In this document: positions 56,746 to 64,000 of the stretch, one piece after another
Numbering within the stretch: the stretch's first letter is position 1
How the letters are laid out: every line of letters starts with the position of its first letter
NCBI RefSeq assembly: GCF_000721235.1
Contig: NZ_JOFH01000012.1
Location: forward strand, 1 to 64,000
Source: Streptomyces olivaceus
GTDB taxonomy: Bacteria; Actinomycetota; Actinomycetes; Streptomycetales; Streptomycetaceae
DNA: 64,000 nucleotides
Reading direction: 5' to 3'
Program-made: the position numbers and the translations under genes
The notes under the pieces: generated by a model
Told to the model about the DNA's origin: nothing
Database searches by the model: none
What the model saw: the letters and a program-made list of their open reading frames with translations, nothing else

Positions 56746-58197
56746 TCAGCTCTCTGCGCCGCCGGGAAGGCCGCCCGGAACGCCGCCGGGCCCGTCCACC
56801 CGTTCCTGCTGCGCCGCCCGCACGCCGCCGTGGTCGTCGCCGAGCCCGCGCGACGGCCCCTGGCAGCCCTGCGCGGCGGCGATGCCCAGGGCGACGAGCA
56901 GCGTCACCACCACGAACACGAACAGCCGCTGCCGCAGCAGCCGCGGATTGGCGGGCCGCCGCCAACGGGTCCCCGTGGTCCTCCGCGCCGTACGGCCGCT
57001 CCCTCCGCGCGACGCGGGCCGTCCCCCGTCGGTGCGGGACGAGGCCCGGCCGGAGGTGTCCCTGGACCCGGACGCGGGCCGGGACGCCGACCGGCCACCC
57101 GCAGCGCCGCCCCGCGACGCCGTGCCGCCGCGCGAAGCGGAGCCGCCCCGCGAGGAGGCGCCGCCGCGCGAGGGGGCAGAGCCGCGGGAAGGGGCGGAGC
57201 CCCGCGACGGAGCCGAGCCCCGGGAGGCCGGACCCCGCGACCCCGACGTGCCGCGCGGCGCCGGAGTGCCCTGCGCGCGCCGCGGTGCCCGCTCCGGATA
57301 CGTGTCGGCCAGCGGTCCCGTCGGCACATCCGCCTCCGCGGAGCGCGGCGCGGGCGGCCGGACGTCGGCCAGGCCCTGGGCCTCCCGGGCGGCGATCTCC
57401 TTGAGGCGCAGCGACAGCTGCAGGGTGCTGGGGCGTTCGTCGGGGTCCTTCGCCAGACACGCCCGGACCAGCGGGGCGAGGGCGTCCGGCACGCCGTGCA
57501 GCTGTGCCTCCTCGTGCACCACGCGGTACAGCATCACCTCGGAACTGCCGTGCCCGAAGGGGGAGTCGCCCATCGACGCGTACGCCAGCGTGGCCCCGAG
57601 CGAGAACACGTCCGTCGCCGGTGTGACCGCGGCACCGCGCACCTGCTCGGGCGCGAGGAACCCGGGGGAGCCGACGGCGGTCCCGACGTGCGTGAGCGTG
57701 GAGGCGCCCGTCGCCCAGGCGATGCCGAAGTCGATGATCCGCGGACCCTTCGGGGACAGCAGGATGTTGGACGGCTTCAGGTCCCGGTGCACCACCCCGG
57801 CCTCGTGGACGGCGACCAGCCCCTCGGACAGTGCGGCGCCCACGGCCGCGACGTCGGCCGCGACGAGCGGACCCCCGTCGGCGACCTTGTCGTGCAGGGA
57901 GGGGCCGGGCACGTACTGGGTGGCGAACCAGGGGCGGTCCGCCTCCAGGTCCGCGGCGACCAGCCGGGCGGTACAGCCGCCCCGGATGCGCCGGGCCGCC
58001 GAGACCTCACGCGCGAACCGCGACCGGAACTCCTGGTCCTCGGCGAGGTCCGGCCGGATCACCTTCAGCGCGACCCGCTGCCCCTTCTTGTCGGAGCCCA
58101 GGTAGACCACGCCCATCCCACCCGCGCCGAGCCGCCTGTGAAGCCTGAACGAGCCGACGACGCGCGGGTCCTCGCGCCTCAGGCGCATCATCGCCAT
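56746..58197 (-). CDS. Membrane-bound Ser/Thr protein kinase (Hanks type)
   Basis: This 483-residue kinase has a full catalytic domain: glycine loop GAGGMGVVYLG (about 24-34), Lys45 in VALKVI, HRDLKPSN with Asp139, DFG at 157-159, and SPGFLAPEQ. A long Ser/Arg/Gly/Pro linker follows (about 275-405), with near-perfect SRGSAP repeats. One membrane helix follows (LFVFVVVTLLVALGIAAA, about 420-437). The extracellular end is only about 45 residues and has no PASTA domain, so ligand sensing is not evident. ATG 58197 is best spaced after CGGGGATGAAC; ATG 58203 is possible. Confidence 0.9.
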   Translation of the reverse strand: MAMMRLRREDPRVVGSFRLHRRLGAGGMGVVYLGSDKKGQRVALKVIRPDLAEDQEFRSRFAREVSAARRIRGGCTARLVAADLEADRPWFATQYVPGPSLHDKVADGGPLVAADVAAVGAALSEGLVAVHEAGVVHRDLKPSNILLSPKGPRIIDFGIAWATGASTLTHVGTAVGSPGFLAPEQVRGAAVTPATDVFSLGATLAYASMGDSPFGHGSSEVMLYRVVHEEAQLHGVPDALAPLVRACLAKDPDERPSTLQLSLRLKEIAAREAQGLADVRPPAPRSAEADVPTGPLADTYPERAPRRAQGTPAPRGTSGSRGPASRGSAPSRGSAPSRGSAPSRGGASSRGGSASRGGTASRGGAAGGRSASRPASGSRDTSGRASSRTDGGRPASRGGSGRTARRTTGTRWRRPANPRLLRQRLFVFVVVTLLVALGIAAAQGCQGPSRGLGDDHGGVRAAQQERVDGPGGVPGGLPGGAES

Positions 58198-58791
58198 GTT
58201 CATCCCCGCTGCCCGGTCCCTGTGACGAGCCACAGCTTACGTTTCCACGGCCGCCCGCGCGCAGAGGCCGCGCCCTCCCGGGACGACGGATTGTCAGTGC
58301 CGGGCGGGAGAGTTGAGAAGCGGTCAGGAACACCTGAGCGGTCCCGGTGCCGGGCCGCAGGTGATCCCAATGCCTCGGCACCGGGGGCGGATTGGAGTGG
58401 GGGAGGGAGGCGGGCCCGGGGCCCGCGGAGGCACCGGTCCGCGGCTCCGGACCGGCGGTGCGGCCGTGCCCGGGCCGGGGGCACCGGGGGAGAAGGGCCG
58501 CGTGTCGGGTCACCCGGAGTGAGCGAAGTCACCGGACACTACGGCGATACCGGGGCACGCTGGGCGCCCCGTGGGGGAAGACCCCGAGACCCGTGCGCAG
58601 GTCTCCACCCAGGGGAGTACACCGCAGGTGGCGGCTCATCCTCCTGGAGGCCCGGCAATCGGTACGAGGGCATGACGTTTGGCGATCGCCGGACACCTAG
58701 ATTTGAGGTCAAGCGGCGGGTGCAGCACTCGTCCCCCGAGGTCAGACACCCGCCGCTGCACGAGACAACGGAATCGGTCAGGAGAGGGACC
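58198..58791. other. Intergenic region between kinase and small membrane protein (594 bp)
   Basis: No gene is supported. It must hold the divergent promoters. On the plus strand TAGATT (58698-58703) is a good -10, about 89 bp before the small membrane protein ATG. I found no other structure with confidence. Confidence 0.45.
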
Positions 58792-58974
58792 ATGGCCCAG
58801 ACGATGCCGCGGACGCTGGTCCGCACGCGGGAGAGCCGCCGTCAGGGCCGCCGCCACCCCGTGGTGGCGACACTCATGGCCCTGCCCCTGGCGGTCCTGC
58901 TCCTCCTCGTCTTCGACGGGTGGGAGACAGTGGCCACACAAGCGTCGTCCGTGGGTGTGGTGCTGGGGCGCTGA
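58792..58974 (+). CDS. Small single-pass membrane protein
   Basis: I do not recognise a family. The 60-residue protein has a basic N-terminus (RTLVRTRESRRQGRRH), then one membrane helix (PVVATLMALPLAVLLLLVF), then a short non-polar tail. ATG 58792 follows GGAGAGGGA, and a -10-like TAGATT lies upstream. A perfect hairpin 86 bp downstream ends the unit. Confidence 0.65.
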   Translation: MAQTMPRTLVRTRESRRQGRRHPVVATLMALPLAVLLLLVFDGWETVATQASSVGVVLGR

Positions 58975-59060
58975 GCGGCGACCCCAGGCCCGGAAGAGCG
59001 GTCCGGGCGGGGACATCCACCCATGAAACCCCGTGGGGACGGGGGTGCGGCGGACGGCAA

Positions 59061-59094
59061 AATGCCGGCGCAGCTGGGGAGCTGCGCCGGCATT
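59061..59094. terminator. Perfect 15-bp hairpin with GGGG loop
   Basis: The arms 59061-59075 and 59080-59094 match exactly. On the minus strand the stem is followed by TTTT. It lies 86 bp past the small membrane protein stop. Confidence 0.75.
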
Positions 59095-59252
59095 GCTCTG
59101 TCCGCGGCCGCCCGCACAGCCATCCCGAATACGGCACAGATGGCATCGACGGCACCGACGGCACCGACGGCACGGCGACCGGGTCCGCCGGCGGAACCGC
59201 CGGCGCTCCGCTCAACGGAACCGGCAGCGCTCCGCACAGGGGTGCGACGGCG

Positions 59253-60200
59253 GTGCGTACGCTCACCCCCGTGACCACGGACGCCCTCCTCCCCGCCCTG
59301 GAAGCCCGCGTCAGGGCGACGGCCCACGCCCGCACGCCGGCCTGCCCCTGCGGCGCGGCCACCCTCGCCGACCGCCCGGACGCCACCGTGGTCCGGCACG
59401 CCGGCACCGTCGCCAAGGCCCACGCGGCGGACGCCGACCCCGCCGGACTGGCCCTCCGTGTCACCGCCGCCGCCCGGCTGACCGGCGTACTCCTGCCGCC
59501 GCTCGCCGAGGCGCCCGTCGTTCTGCACGGGCGGCTCGTGACCTACTGGCCGTACGGCGAGCCCGTGGACGCGGAGGATCCGGACGCCGCGCCCTGGGAG
59601 GCCGCCGCCGGACTCCTCGCCCGCCTCCACCGCACGCCGATTCCCACCCCGGTGCCCGCCATGCGCGGCCCCGCGAAGGCGGCCCGCGCCGTCGAGCTGC
59701 TCCTGGACACCGCGCCCCACCACCCCGCCACCGCCCCCGTCGTGGCGGCCTGGTCCGCGCTGCCCGCCTGGGCCCGCGGCGAGGCCGCCATGCCGGGCCC
59801 GGCCGGGCTCTGCCACGGCGACCTCCACCTCGGCCAGCTCGTCCGCCACCCCGCGCCCGCGGGCCCCTGGCTCCTGATCGACATCGACGACCTCGGCACC
59901 GGCCCGCCGGCCTGGGACCTGGCGCGTCCGGCGGCCTGGTACGCCTGCGGCCTGCTCCCGCCCGACGAGTGGCACCGCTTCCTGACCGCCTACCGGGCGT
60001 GCGGCGGCCCCGCCGTCCCGCCCGACGGCGACCCCTGGCCGGCGCTGGACGTCCCGGCCCGCGCGCTCACCGCGCAGACCGCCGCGCGAGCCATAGCCAA
60101 GGCGGCCGCGGCGGACCGGCCGCTGGACGAGGTGGAGCGGTCCCTGGTCGACGCCTGCACGCGCATGCCCTCCGCCCGAGTCCCAGGCCCGCACTGTTGA
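59253..60200 (+). CDS. Phosphotransferase (APH/choline kinase-like) family protein
   Basis: This 315-residue small-molecule kinase has an unknown substrate. Brenner's motif is LCHGDLHLGQLV, with Gln where most members have the Mg-binding Asn. The DFG-equivalent Asp pair follows in LLIDIDDLGTGPPAWDLARP. The N-lobe is short (VVRHAGTVAKAHA may hold the ATP Lys). GTG 59253 or GTG 59271 could be the start; 59253 has AGGGG upstream. The region just before (59139-59176) has 9-bp GGCACCGAC repeats. Confidence 0.8.
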   Translation: MRTLTPVTTDALLPALEARVRATAHARTPACPCGAATLADRPDATVVRHAGTVAKAHAADADPAGLALRVTAAARLTGVLLPPLAEAPVVLHGRLVTYWPYGEPVDAEDPDAAPWEAAAGLLARLHRTPIPTPVPAMRGPAKAARAVELLLDTAPHHPATAPVVAAWSALPAWARGEAAMPGPAGLCHGDLHLGQLVRHPAPAGPWLLIDIDDLGTGPPAWDLARPAAWYACGLLPPDEWHRFLTAYRACGGPAVPPDGDPWPALDVPARALTAQTAARAIAKAAAADRPLDEVERSLVDACTRMPSARVPGPHC

Positions 60201-60301
60201 GCCGGAGTTGGGCGAAGTAGTGTGCAACCGACCCGCGGCCGGACAGAGTCTGTCCTGGCGATACGCGAAGCAGACCCGACCGGCGAGGAGTTGAGCCGAG
60301 C

Positions 60302-60595
60302 ATGCAGTGCCCCAAGTGTCACGCACCGATGCACACCTACAACCGCAACGGCGTTCAGATCGAGCAGTGCAGCGGCTGCCGCGGGATCTTCCTCGACTAC
60401 GGCGAGCTGGAGTCGCTGACCCGCCTGGAGGCCCAGTGGTCCCAGCCCGCTCCGCCGCCGCCCGCCCCGCCCGTCGCCCCGCAGGCGTACCCGGCCCCGC
60501 AGGCCCCGGCCTGGGGCGCCCCGCACGGCGGTCACCACGGTCACTACGGCCACCACCGCCAGAAGGGCTTCGGCCGCATGCTCTTCTCCAGCTGA
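60302..60595 (+). CDS. TFIIB-type zinc-ribbon protein with His-rich tail
   Basis: This 97-residue protein has an N-terminal zinc ribbon (CPKCHAPMHTYNRNGVQIEQ, then CSGCRGIFLDYGELESL; CxxC...CxxC). A Pro/Ala-rich linker and a His/Gly-rich tail (GGHHGHYGHHRQKG) follow; the tail may bind metal. Function is unknown. ATG 60302 follows CGAGGAGTTGAGCC. A 24-bp palindrome ends the gene. Confidence 0.85.
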   Translation: MQCPKCHAPMHTYNRNGVQIEQCSGCRGIFLDYGELESLTRLEAQWSQPAPPPPAPPVAPQAYPAPQAPAWGAPHGGHHGHYGHHRQKGFGRMLFSS

Positions 60596-60605
60596 TCCGT
60601 CGCGC

Positions 60606-60629
60606 GCGGGCCCGTCCGGACGGGCCCGC
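60606..60629 (+). terminator. Palindromic terminator of the zinc-ribbon gene
   Basis: GCGGGCCCGTCC is followed directly by its exact complement, 11 bp after the stop codon. Confidence 0.7.
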
Positions 60630-60635
60630 ACACGA

Positions 60636-60672
60636 CGAAGCCCCCTGCCGTACGGGACGGCCGGGGGCTTCG
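60636..60672 (-). terminator. Terminator of the tRNA cluster
   Basis: CGAAGCCCCC (60636-60645) pairs with GGGGGCTTCG (60663-60672), with a small inner stem, 8 bp past the last tRNA-Val in the direction of transcription. Confidence 0.75.
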
Positions 60673-60679
60673 GGCGGTG

Positions 60680-60751
60680 TGGACGATACTGGGATTGAAC
60701 CAGTGACCTCTTCCGTGTCAGGGAAGCGCTCTCCCGCTGAGCTAATCGTCC
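60680..60751 (-). tRNA. tRNA-Val (GAC), copy 3 in transcription order
   Basis: The cloverleaf is complete: acceptor GGACGAT/ATCGTCC, D arm with AGCTCAGCGGGAGAGC, anticodon GAC in CCCTGACACGG, T loop GTTCAATC. The discriminator is A and no CCA is encoded. Confidence 0.95.
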
Positions 60752-60771
60752 GGGACGGTGCGAGTGCTGCG

Positions 60772-60843
60772 TGCGCGATACTGGGATTGAACCAGTGACC
60801 TCTTCCGTGTCAGGGAAGCGCTCTCCCGCTGAGCTAATCGCGC
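60772..60843 (-). tRNA. tRNA-Val (GAC), copy 2, with variant acceptor stem
   Basis: The body is the same as the flanking copies, but the acceptor stem is GCGCGAT/ATCGCGC, with both strands changed together so pairing is kept. Anticodon is GAC. Confidence 0.95.
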
Positions 60844-60895
60844 GGAGATCCTGCGGATCACTGATCCCTGCGGACCGGTGATCCTCGCGGACCAG

Positions 60896-60967
60896 TGGAC
60901 GATACTGGGATTGAACCAGTGACCTCTTCCGTGTCAGGGAAGCGCTCTCCCGCTGAGCTAATCGTCC
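60896..60967 (-). tRNA. tRNA-Val (GAC), copy 1
   Basis: Acceptor GGACGAT/ATCGTCC and anticodon GAC, the same as copy 3. It abuts the tRNA-Cys gene. Confidence 0.95.
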
Positions 60968-60968
60968 T

Positions 60969-61042
60969 TGGAGGTGGAGACGGGATTTGAACCCGTGTAG
61001 ACGGCTTTGCAGGCCGTTGCCTCGCCTCTCGGCCACTCCACC
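60969..61042 (-). tRNA. tRNA-Cys (GCA), 3' CCA encoded
   Basis: Acceptor GGTGGAG/CTCCACC, discriminator U followed by an encoded CCA (60969-60971), anticodon GCA in CCTGCAAAG, T loop GTTCAAAT. Confidence 0.95.
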
Positions 61043-61080
61043 AGGAGTGTAGGGGACCCGGGAGGCCCCCCGTTCCTGCG

Positions 61081-61153
61081 AGCGGACGACGAGGTTCGAA
61101 CTCGCGACCTCAACCTTGGCAAGGTTGCGCTCTACCAACTGAGCTACGTCCGC
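61081..61153 (-). tRNA. tRNA-Gly (GCC)
   Basis: Acceptor GCGGACG/CGTCCGC, D arm AGCTCAGTTGGTAGAGC, anticodon GCC in CTTGCCAAG, T loop GTTCGAAC. It is first in the Gly-Cys-Val-Val-Val transcript. Confidence 0.95.
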
Positions 61154-61194
61154 CTGTCGATGCGGTCCGCATGCGCGTCCCGGCGACGTGATGA

Positions 61195-61222
61195 ACTCTA
61201 GCGGATACCGGGGCCAGTACAA
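61195..61222 (-). promoter_or_regulatory. Promoter of the tRNA cluster
   Basis: On the minus strand, -35 TTGTAC (61217-61222) and -10 TAGAGT (61195-61200) are 16 bp apart, about 42 bp upstream of the tRNA-Gly 5' end. Confidence 0.7.
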
Positions 61223-61330
61223 AAACGCGTTTGCCCAGCGTGCTGCGGTGCGCCTGCTCGCGGACCTGGTCAGGGCCGCCGGAAGGACACGTTCGGGTCA
61301 CCTCGGGGACACCGGCCTAGACTCGCCCAC

Positions 61331-62383
61331 GTGCCCGACCTCCCGCCTCTCGCCCGCTTCGGCGACCGTCTCGCCACCGGACTCCTCGACGTCACGAGCG
61401 ATCCCGCCGCCCTGGAGTCCGAGGGGTTCTGGGCCGTCTGCGCCGACTTCGACGGCCGCGCGACCTGCGCACGCTTCGCCGACGTACGCACTGAGCCGGT
61501 GCCGGCACCCGTGCCGGGACGGTGGCGGGGCCCGGCCGTCGACGACTGGACGTCCTCCCTCGACCACGCCGCGTACACGGCGGCCGTGGTGCGCATACGC
61601 GAGCACATCGCGGCCGGCGAGGTCTACCAGGCCAACCTCTGCCGGGTGCTCTCGGCGCCCGTAGGCCCGGACGCCGACGTGGACGCCCTCACCGCCCTGC
61701 TGGCCCGGGGCAACCCGGCGCCGTACGGCGGAACGATTCGGCTGCCCGGGCACGGCGTCGAGACGGCCACCGCGTCGCCCGAGCTGTTCCTGCGCCGCAG
61801 CGGCCGCACCGTCGAGTCCGGGCCGATCAAGGGAACCGGCCGGACCGAGGCCGACCTGCTGCAGAAGGACTACGCCGAGAACGTCATGATCGTGGACCTG
61901 GTTCGCAACGACATCGGGCGCGTCTGCGCCACGGGCAGCGTCACGGTCCCCGCCCTGTGCGCCGTCGAGAAGCACCCGGGCCTCGTCCACCTGGTGTCCA
62001 CCGTGCGCGGCGAGCTGTCCGCGCGGGCCGGCTGGCCCGAGCTGCTCGCCGCCGCGTTCCCGCCCGGGTCCGTCACCGGCGCGCCCAAGTCCAGCGCCCT
62101 GCGGATCATCGACGCGCTGGAGACGGCGCCCCGGGGCCCGTACTGCGGAGGCATCGGCTGGGTCGACGCCGACCGGGGCACCGGCGAGCTGGCCGTCGGC
62201 ATCCGCACCTTCTGGATCGACCGCGCCGCGGGGCTGCTGCGCTTCGGCACCGGCGCGGGCATCACCTGGGGCTCCGACCCGGAGGGCGAGTGGCGCGAGA
62301 CCGAACTGAAGGCTTCCCGGCTGCTCGCGGTAGCGTCGGGGGCGTACGAGGTGAACGGAAGTGGAGAGGCGCTGGTGACGTGA
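61331..62383 (+). CDS. pabB: Chorismate-binding protein, aminodeoxychorismate synthase component I-like
   Basis: PabB-type enzymes aminate chorismate to 4-amino-4-deoxychorismate for folate. The 350-residue chorismate-binding domain has GEVYQANLCRVLSAP, ATASPELFLRRSGR, the Lys motif SGPIKGTGRTEA, MIVDLVRNDIGRVC, FPPGSVTGAPKSSALRIID and GIGWVDADRGTGELAVGIRT. The amidotransferase partner is not adjacent, and the protein lacks the longer TrpE N-terminal part. GTG 61331. Its stop overlaps the pabC start (GTGA), which supports the assignment. Confidence 0.88.
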   Translation: MPDLPPLARFGDRLATGLLDVTSDPAALESEGFWAVCADFDGRATCARFADVRTEPVPAPVPGRWRGPAVDDWTSSLDHAAYTAAVVRIREHIAAGEVYQANLCRVLSAPVGPDADVDALTALLARGNPAPYGGTIRLPGHGVETATASPELFLRRSGRTVESGPIKGTGRTEADLLQKDYAENVMIVDLVRNDIGRVCATGSVTVPALCAVEKHPGLVHLVSTVRGELSARAGWPELLAAAFPPGSVTGAPKSSALRIIDALETAPRGPYCGGIGWVDADRGTGELAVGIRTFWIDRAAGLLRFGTGAGITWGSDPEGEWRETELKASRLLAVASGAYEVNGSGEALVT

Positions 62384-63201
62384 AGATCTGGCTCGACGGC
62401 GGGCTGCAGGACATCGAGTCCGCCCGCGTCTCCGTCCTCGACCACGGGCTGACCGTGGGCGACGGCATCTTCGAAACGGTGAAGGCGGTGGACGGCAGGC
62501 CGTTCGCGCTGACCCGGCACCTGGACCGGCTGACCCGCTCGGCACGCGGTCTCGGGCTGCCCGATCCCGACCTCGACGAGGTCCGCCGCGCCTGCGCCGC
62601 CGTGCTGCGGGCCAACCCGGCTCCGCTGGGCCGGCTGCGCATCACGTACACCGGCGGCCACGGCCCCCTCGGCTCCGACCGCGGCGAGCACGGCCCGACC
62701 CTCGTCGTCGCCCTCGGCGAGACCGCCCGCCGCCCCGACTCCACGGCCGTGATCACGGTGCCCTGGACCCGCAACGAACGCGGCGCGCTCACCGGCCTGA
62801 AGACCACGTCCTACGCCGAGAACGTCGTCGCCCTCGCCCGCGCCCGCGAACGGGGCGCCTCCGAGGCGCTGTTCGGCAACACGGTGGGGCAGCTGTGCGA
62901 GGGCACCGGGTCCAACGTCTTCGTCGTCCTCGACGGCGAGATCCACACCCCGCCCGTCGCCTCCGGCTGCCTGGCCGGCATCACCCGCGCCCTGGCCGTC
63001 GAGTGGACCGGCGCCCGCGAGAGCGACCTCCCGCTGGACGTCCTGGACCGCGCCGACGAGGTCTTCCTCACCTCCACCCTGCGGGACGTACAGGCCGTGC
63101 ACCGCGTCGACGACCGTGAACCGGCGGGCGCTCCGGGGCCGGTGACGGCGAAGGCCATGCGGATCTTCGAAGAGCGCTCCGCGGACGACCTGGACCCGTA
63201 A
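62380..63201 (+). CDS. pabC: Aminodeoxychorismate lyase-like class IV aminotransferase
   Basis: This PLP fold-type IV enzyme (273 residues) would release 4-aminobenzoate and pyruvate. Landmarks are SVLDHGLTVGDGIFETVKAV at the start, the PLP Lys in LTGLKTTSYAENVVAL, EALFGNTVGQLCEGTGSNVF, and SGCLAGITRALAVEW. A D-amino acid or branched-chain aminotransferase is possible from the fold alone, but the coupling to pabB favours PabC. Confidence 0.88.
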   Translation: MKIWLDGGLQDIESARVSVLDHGLTVGDGIFETVKAVDGRPFALTRHLDRLTRSARGLGLPDPDLDEVRRACAAVLRANPAPLGRLRITYTGGHGPLGSDRGEHGPTLVVALGETARRPDSTAVITVPWTRNERGALTGLKTTSYAENVVALARARERGASEALFGNTVGQLCEGTGSNVFVVLDGEIHTPPVASGCLAGITRALAVEWTGARESDLPLDVLDRADEVFLTSTLRDVQAVHRVDDREPAGAPGPVTAKAMRIFEERSADDLDP

Positions 63202-63366
63202 ACCGGGCGGCACGGCGGCTGCACGGCACCGTCAGCGGCCCCTGCCCGGCGGTCGCACGACACGGGGACCGGCACCGGCCCCCGCGTCCCTCCCCGGCGG
63301 CCCGCGGCGGAGTACCGCGCGGAAATTGGGCTGCTCCCGGGGCGCGCGGTGGGTAGAACTGCCGTG

Positions 63367-64000
63367 ATGACCACGACCCTGCGGCCAACCGAGCCGCTCC
63401 AGCGCGCCGCCGACGGGACGCGCTCGCGCCGCTACCAGGTGTGCGTGAACAGCCGTCCCGTCGGCGCGCTGCACCTCGCCACCTCCGCCGCCCTCGGCGA
63501 CTCGATCGCCGTGATCCGCGAGCTCCGCATCGACGAGCCGGACCGCAGGCGCGGCAGGGGCACGGTGGCCGCGCTCGCCGCCGAGGAGGTCGCGCGCGGC
63601 TGGGGCTGCCGGCAGATCGAGGCGGGCGTCCCCGGCGGCGACGAGGCGGGGCCGCGGCTCGCGCAGGCGCTCGGCTACGCCCTGCGCAACCGCACCATGA
63701 CCAAACCGCTGGGCGACACCCCGCCCGCCCTGCCCCCGGGCAGCCGGGGGCGGTCCATGACCCACGACGAGTTCCGCGCCTGGCAGACCCACGAGTCGGA
63801 GCAGTACGCCCGCGACTGGATCGGGCGCGGGGTGCCCGAGGCCGACGCGTACGCGAAGGCGCGCCGCGACCACGAGGTGCTCCTGCCCGACGGCCCGGAC
63901 ACGGAGAACGTGCGCTTCGAGGTGCTGGAGCACGAGGGAGCGCGGGTCGGTGTCCTGTGGCTGGCGCTGCACGAGGACCGGGCCTTCGTCTACGACGTCG
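63367..64000 (+). CDS. GNAT-family acetyltransferase-like protein, 3' end outside window
   Basis: The frame is open from ATG 63367 to the window end (211 codons seen). Residues 20-115 look like a GNAT domain (VIRELRIDEPDRRRGRGTVAAL, then LAQALGYALRNRTM). The remaining sequence (FRAWQTHESEQYARDWIGRG, then RVGVLWLALHEDRAFVYDV) begins a second GNAT domain, so this is probably a tandem-GNAT protein of about 300 residues. The acceptor is unknown. Confidence 0.75.
   Translation, partial: MTTTLRPTEPLQRAADGTRSRRYQVCVNSRPVGALHLATSAALGDSIAVIRELRIDEPDRRRGRGTVAALAAEEVARGWGCRQIEAGVPGGDEAGPRLAQALGYALRNRTMTKPLGDTPPALPPGSRGRSMTHDEFRAWQTHESEQYARDWIGRGVPEADAYAKARRDHEVLLPDGPDTENVRFEVLEHEGARVGVLWLALHEDRAFVYDV

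Overview
This window looks like a piece of a Streptomyces chromosome. GC content is very high and third codon positions are almost all G or C. Many genes start with GTG, and genes in operons overlap at GTGA or ATGA junctions. The gene content and order (infC-rpmI-rplT-rRNA methylase-sensor kinase-pheS-pheT; argC-J-B-D-R ... argH; metNIQ; cobL/cobT; a Gly-Cys-Val-Val-Val tRNA cluster) match what I remember of the SCO1550-SCO1600 part of the S. coelicolor core. I could not check that synteny. The window is mostly core genome, with no insertion sequence, prophage or CRISPR array.

Layout. 1-5.5 kb: a Pro-rich membrane protein (cut by the window edge) overlapping a mycosin-like protease, then a class A beta-lactamase-like exported protein, SseB and DUF1844 proteins. 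5.5-13.4 kb: translation genes infC (ATC start), rpmI, rplT, a SpoU methylase, a PAS histidine kinase carrying a TTA codon, pheS and pheT. 13.4-24.8 kb: an HTH/TPR regulator, a NUDIX hydrolase and a coiled-coil membrane protein (both with TTA codons), an ABC exporter, 3-hydroxyacyl-CoA dehydrogenase, a Tat-exported DUF187 glycoside hydrolase-like protein, DUF1918, a DMT transporter divergent from a MocR regulator, a degenerate histidine phosphatase and DUF6314. 24.8-36.2 kb: arginine biosynthesis (argCJBDR, with argH separate), both promoters carrying tandem ARG boxes. Between them lie a flavin electron-transfer operon (ferric-reductase-like protein, double FMN-binding protein, ApbE), an L,D-transpeptidase and a PNPOx-like protein. 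36.2-44.7 kb: aldo/keto reductase, TetR-MFS pair, PlsC, a Tat-exported glycerophosphodiester phosphodiesterase, a small sigma factor, GNAT, two membrane proteins and a HAD phosphatase. 44.8-47.8 kb: metNIQ behind a 32-codon Cys/Met-rich leader ORF. 48-56.7 kb: GNAT, cobalamin/siroheme genes (cobL, a giant BluB-CobT fusion, cysG) and a second SpoU methylase. 56.7-64 kb: a Ser/Thr kinase, small membrane protein, phosphotransferase, zinc-ribbon protein, five tRNAs, pabB-pabC and a truncated GNAT gene.

How the parts work together. ArgR, encoded in the arg operon, should repress both argC and argH through paired TGCAT-N4-ATGCA boxes. The reductase operon would pass electrons from NAD(P)H through FAD and probable haem to an exported protein flavinylated by the neighbouring ApbE. 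CobL, BluB-CobT and the CysG-type methylase cover several steps from uroporphyrinogen III to cobalamin or siroheme. Three TTA codons in two neighbourhoods suggest bldA-dependent, development-linked expression of a sensor kinase, a NUDIX hydrolase and a small membrane protein.

The most interesting signals are the Cys-rich leader before metN, the hairpin plus T-tract in the cobT leader, the ~740-residue disordered extension on BluB-CobT, the flavin operon with its internal near-identical duplication, the MocR/DMT divergon whose two start codons share one CATG, and the TTA codons.
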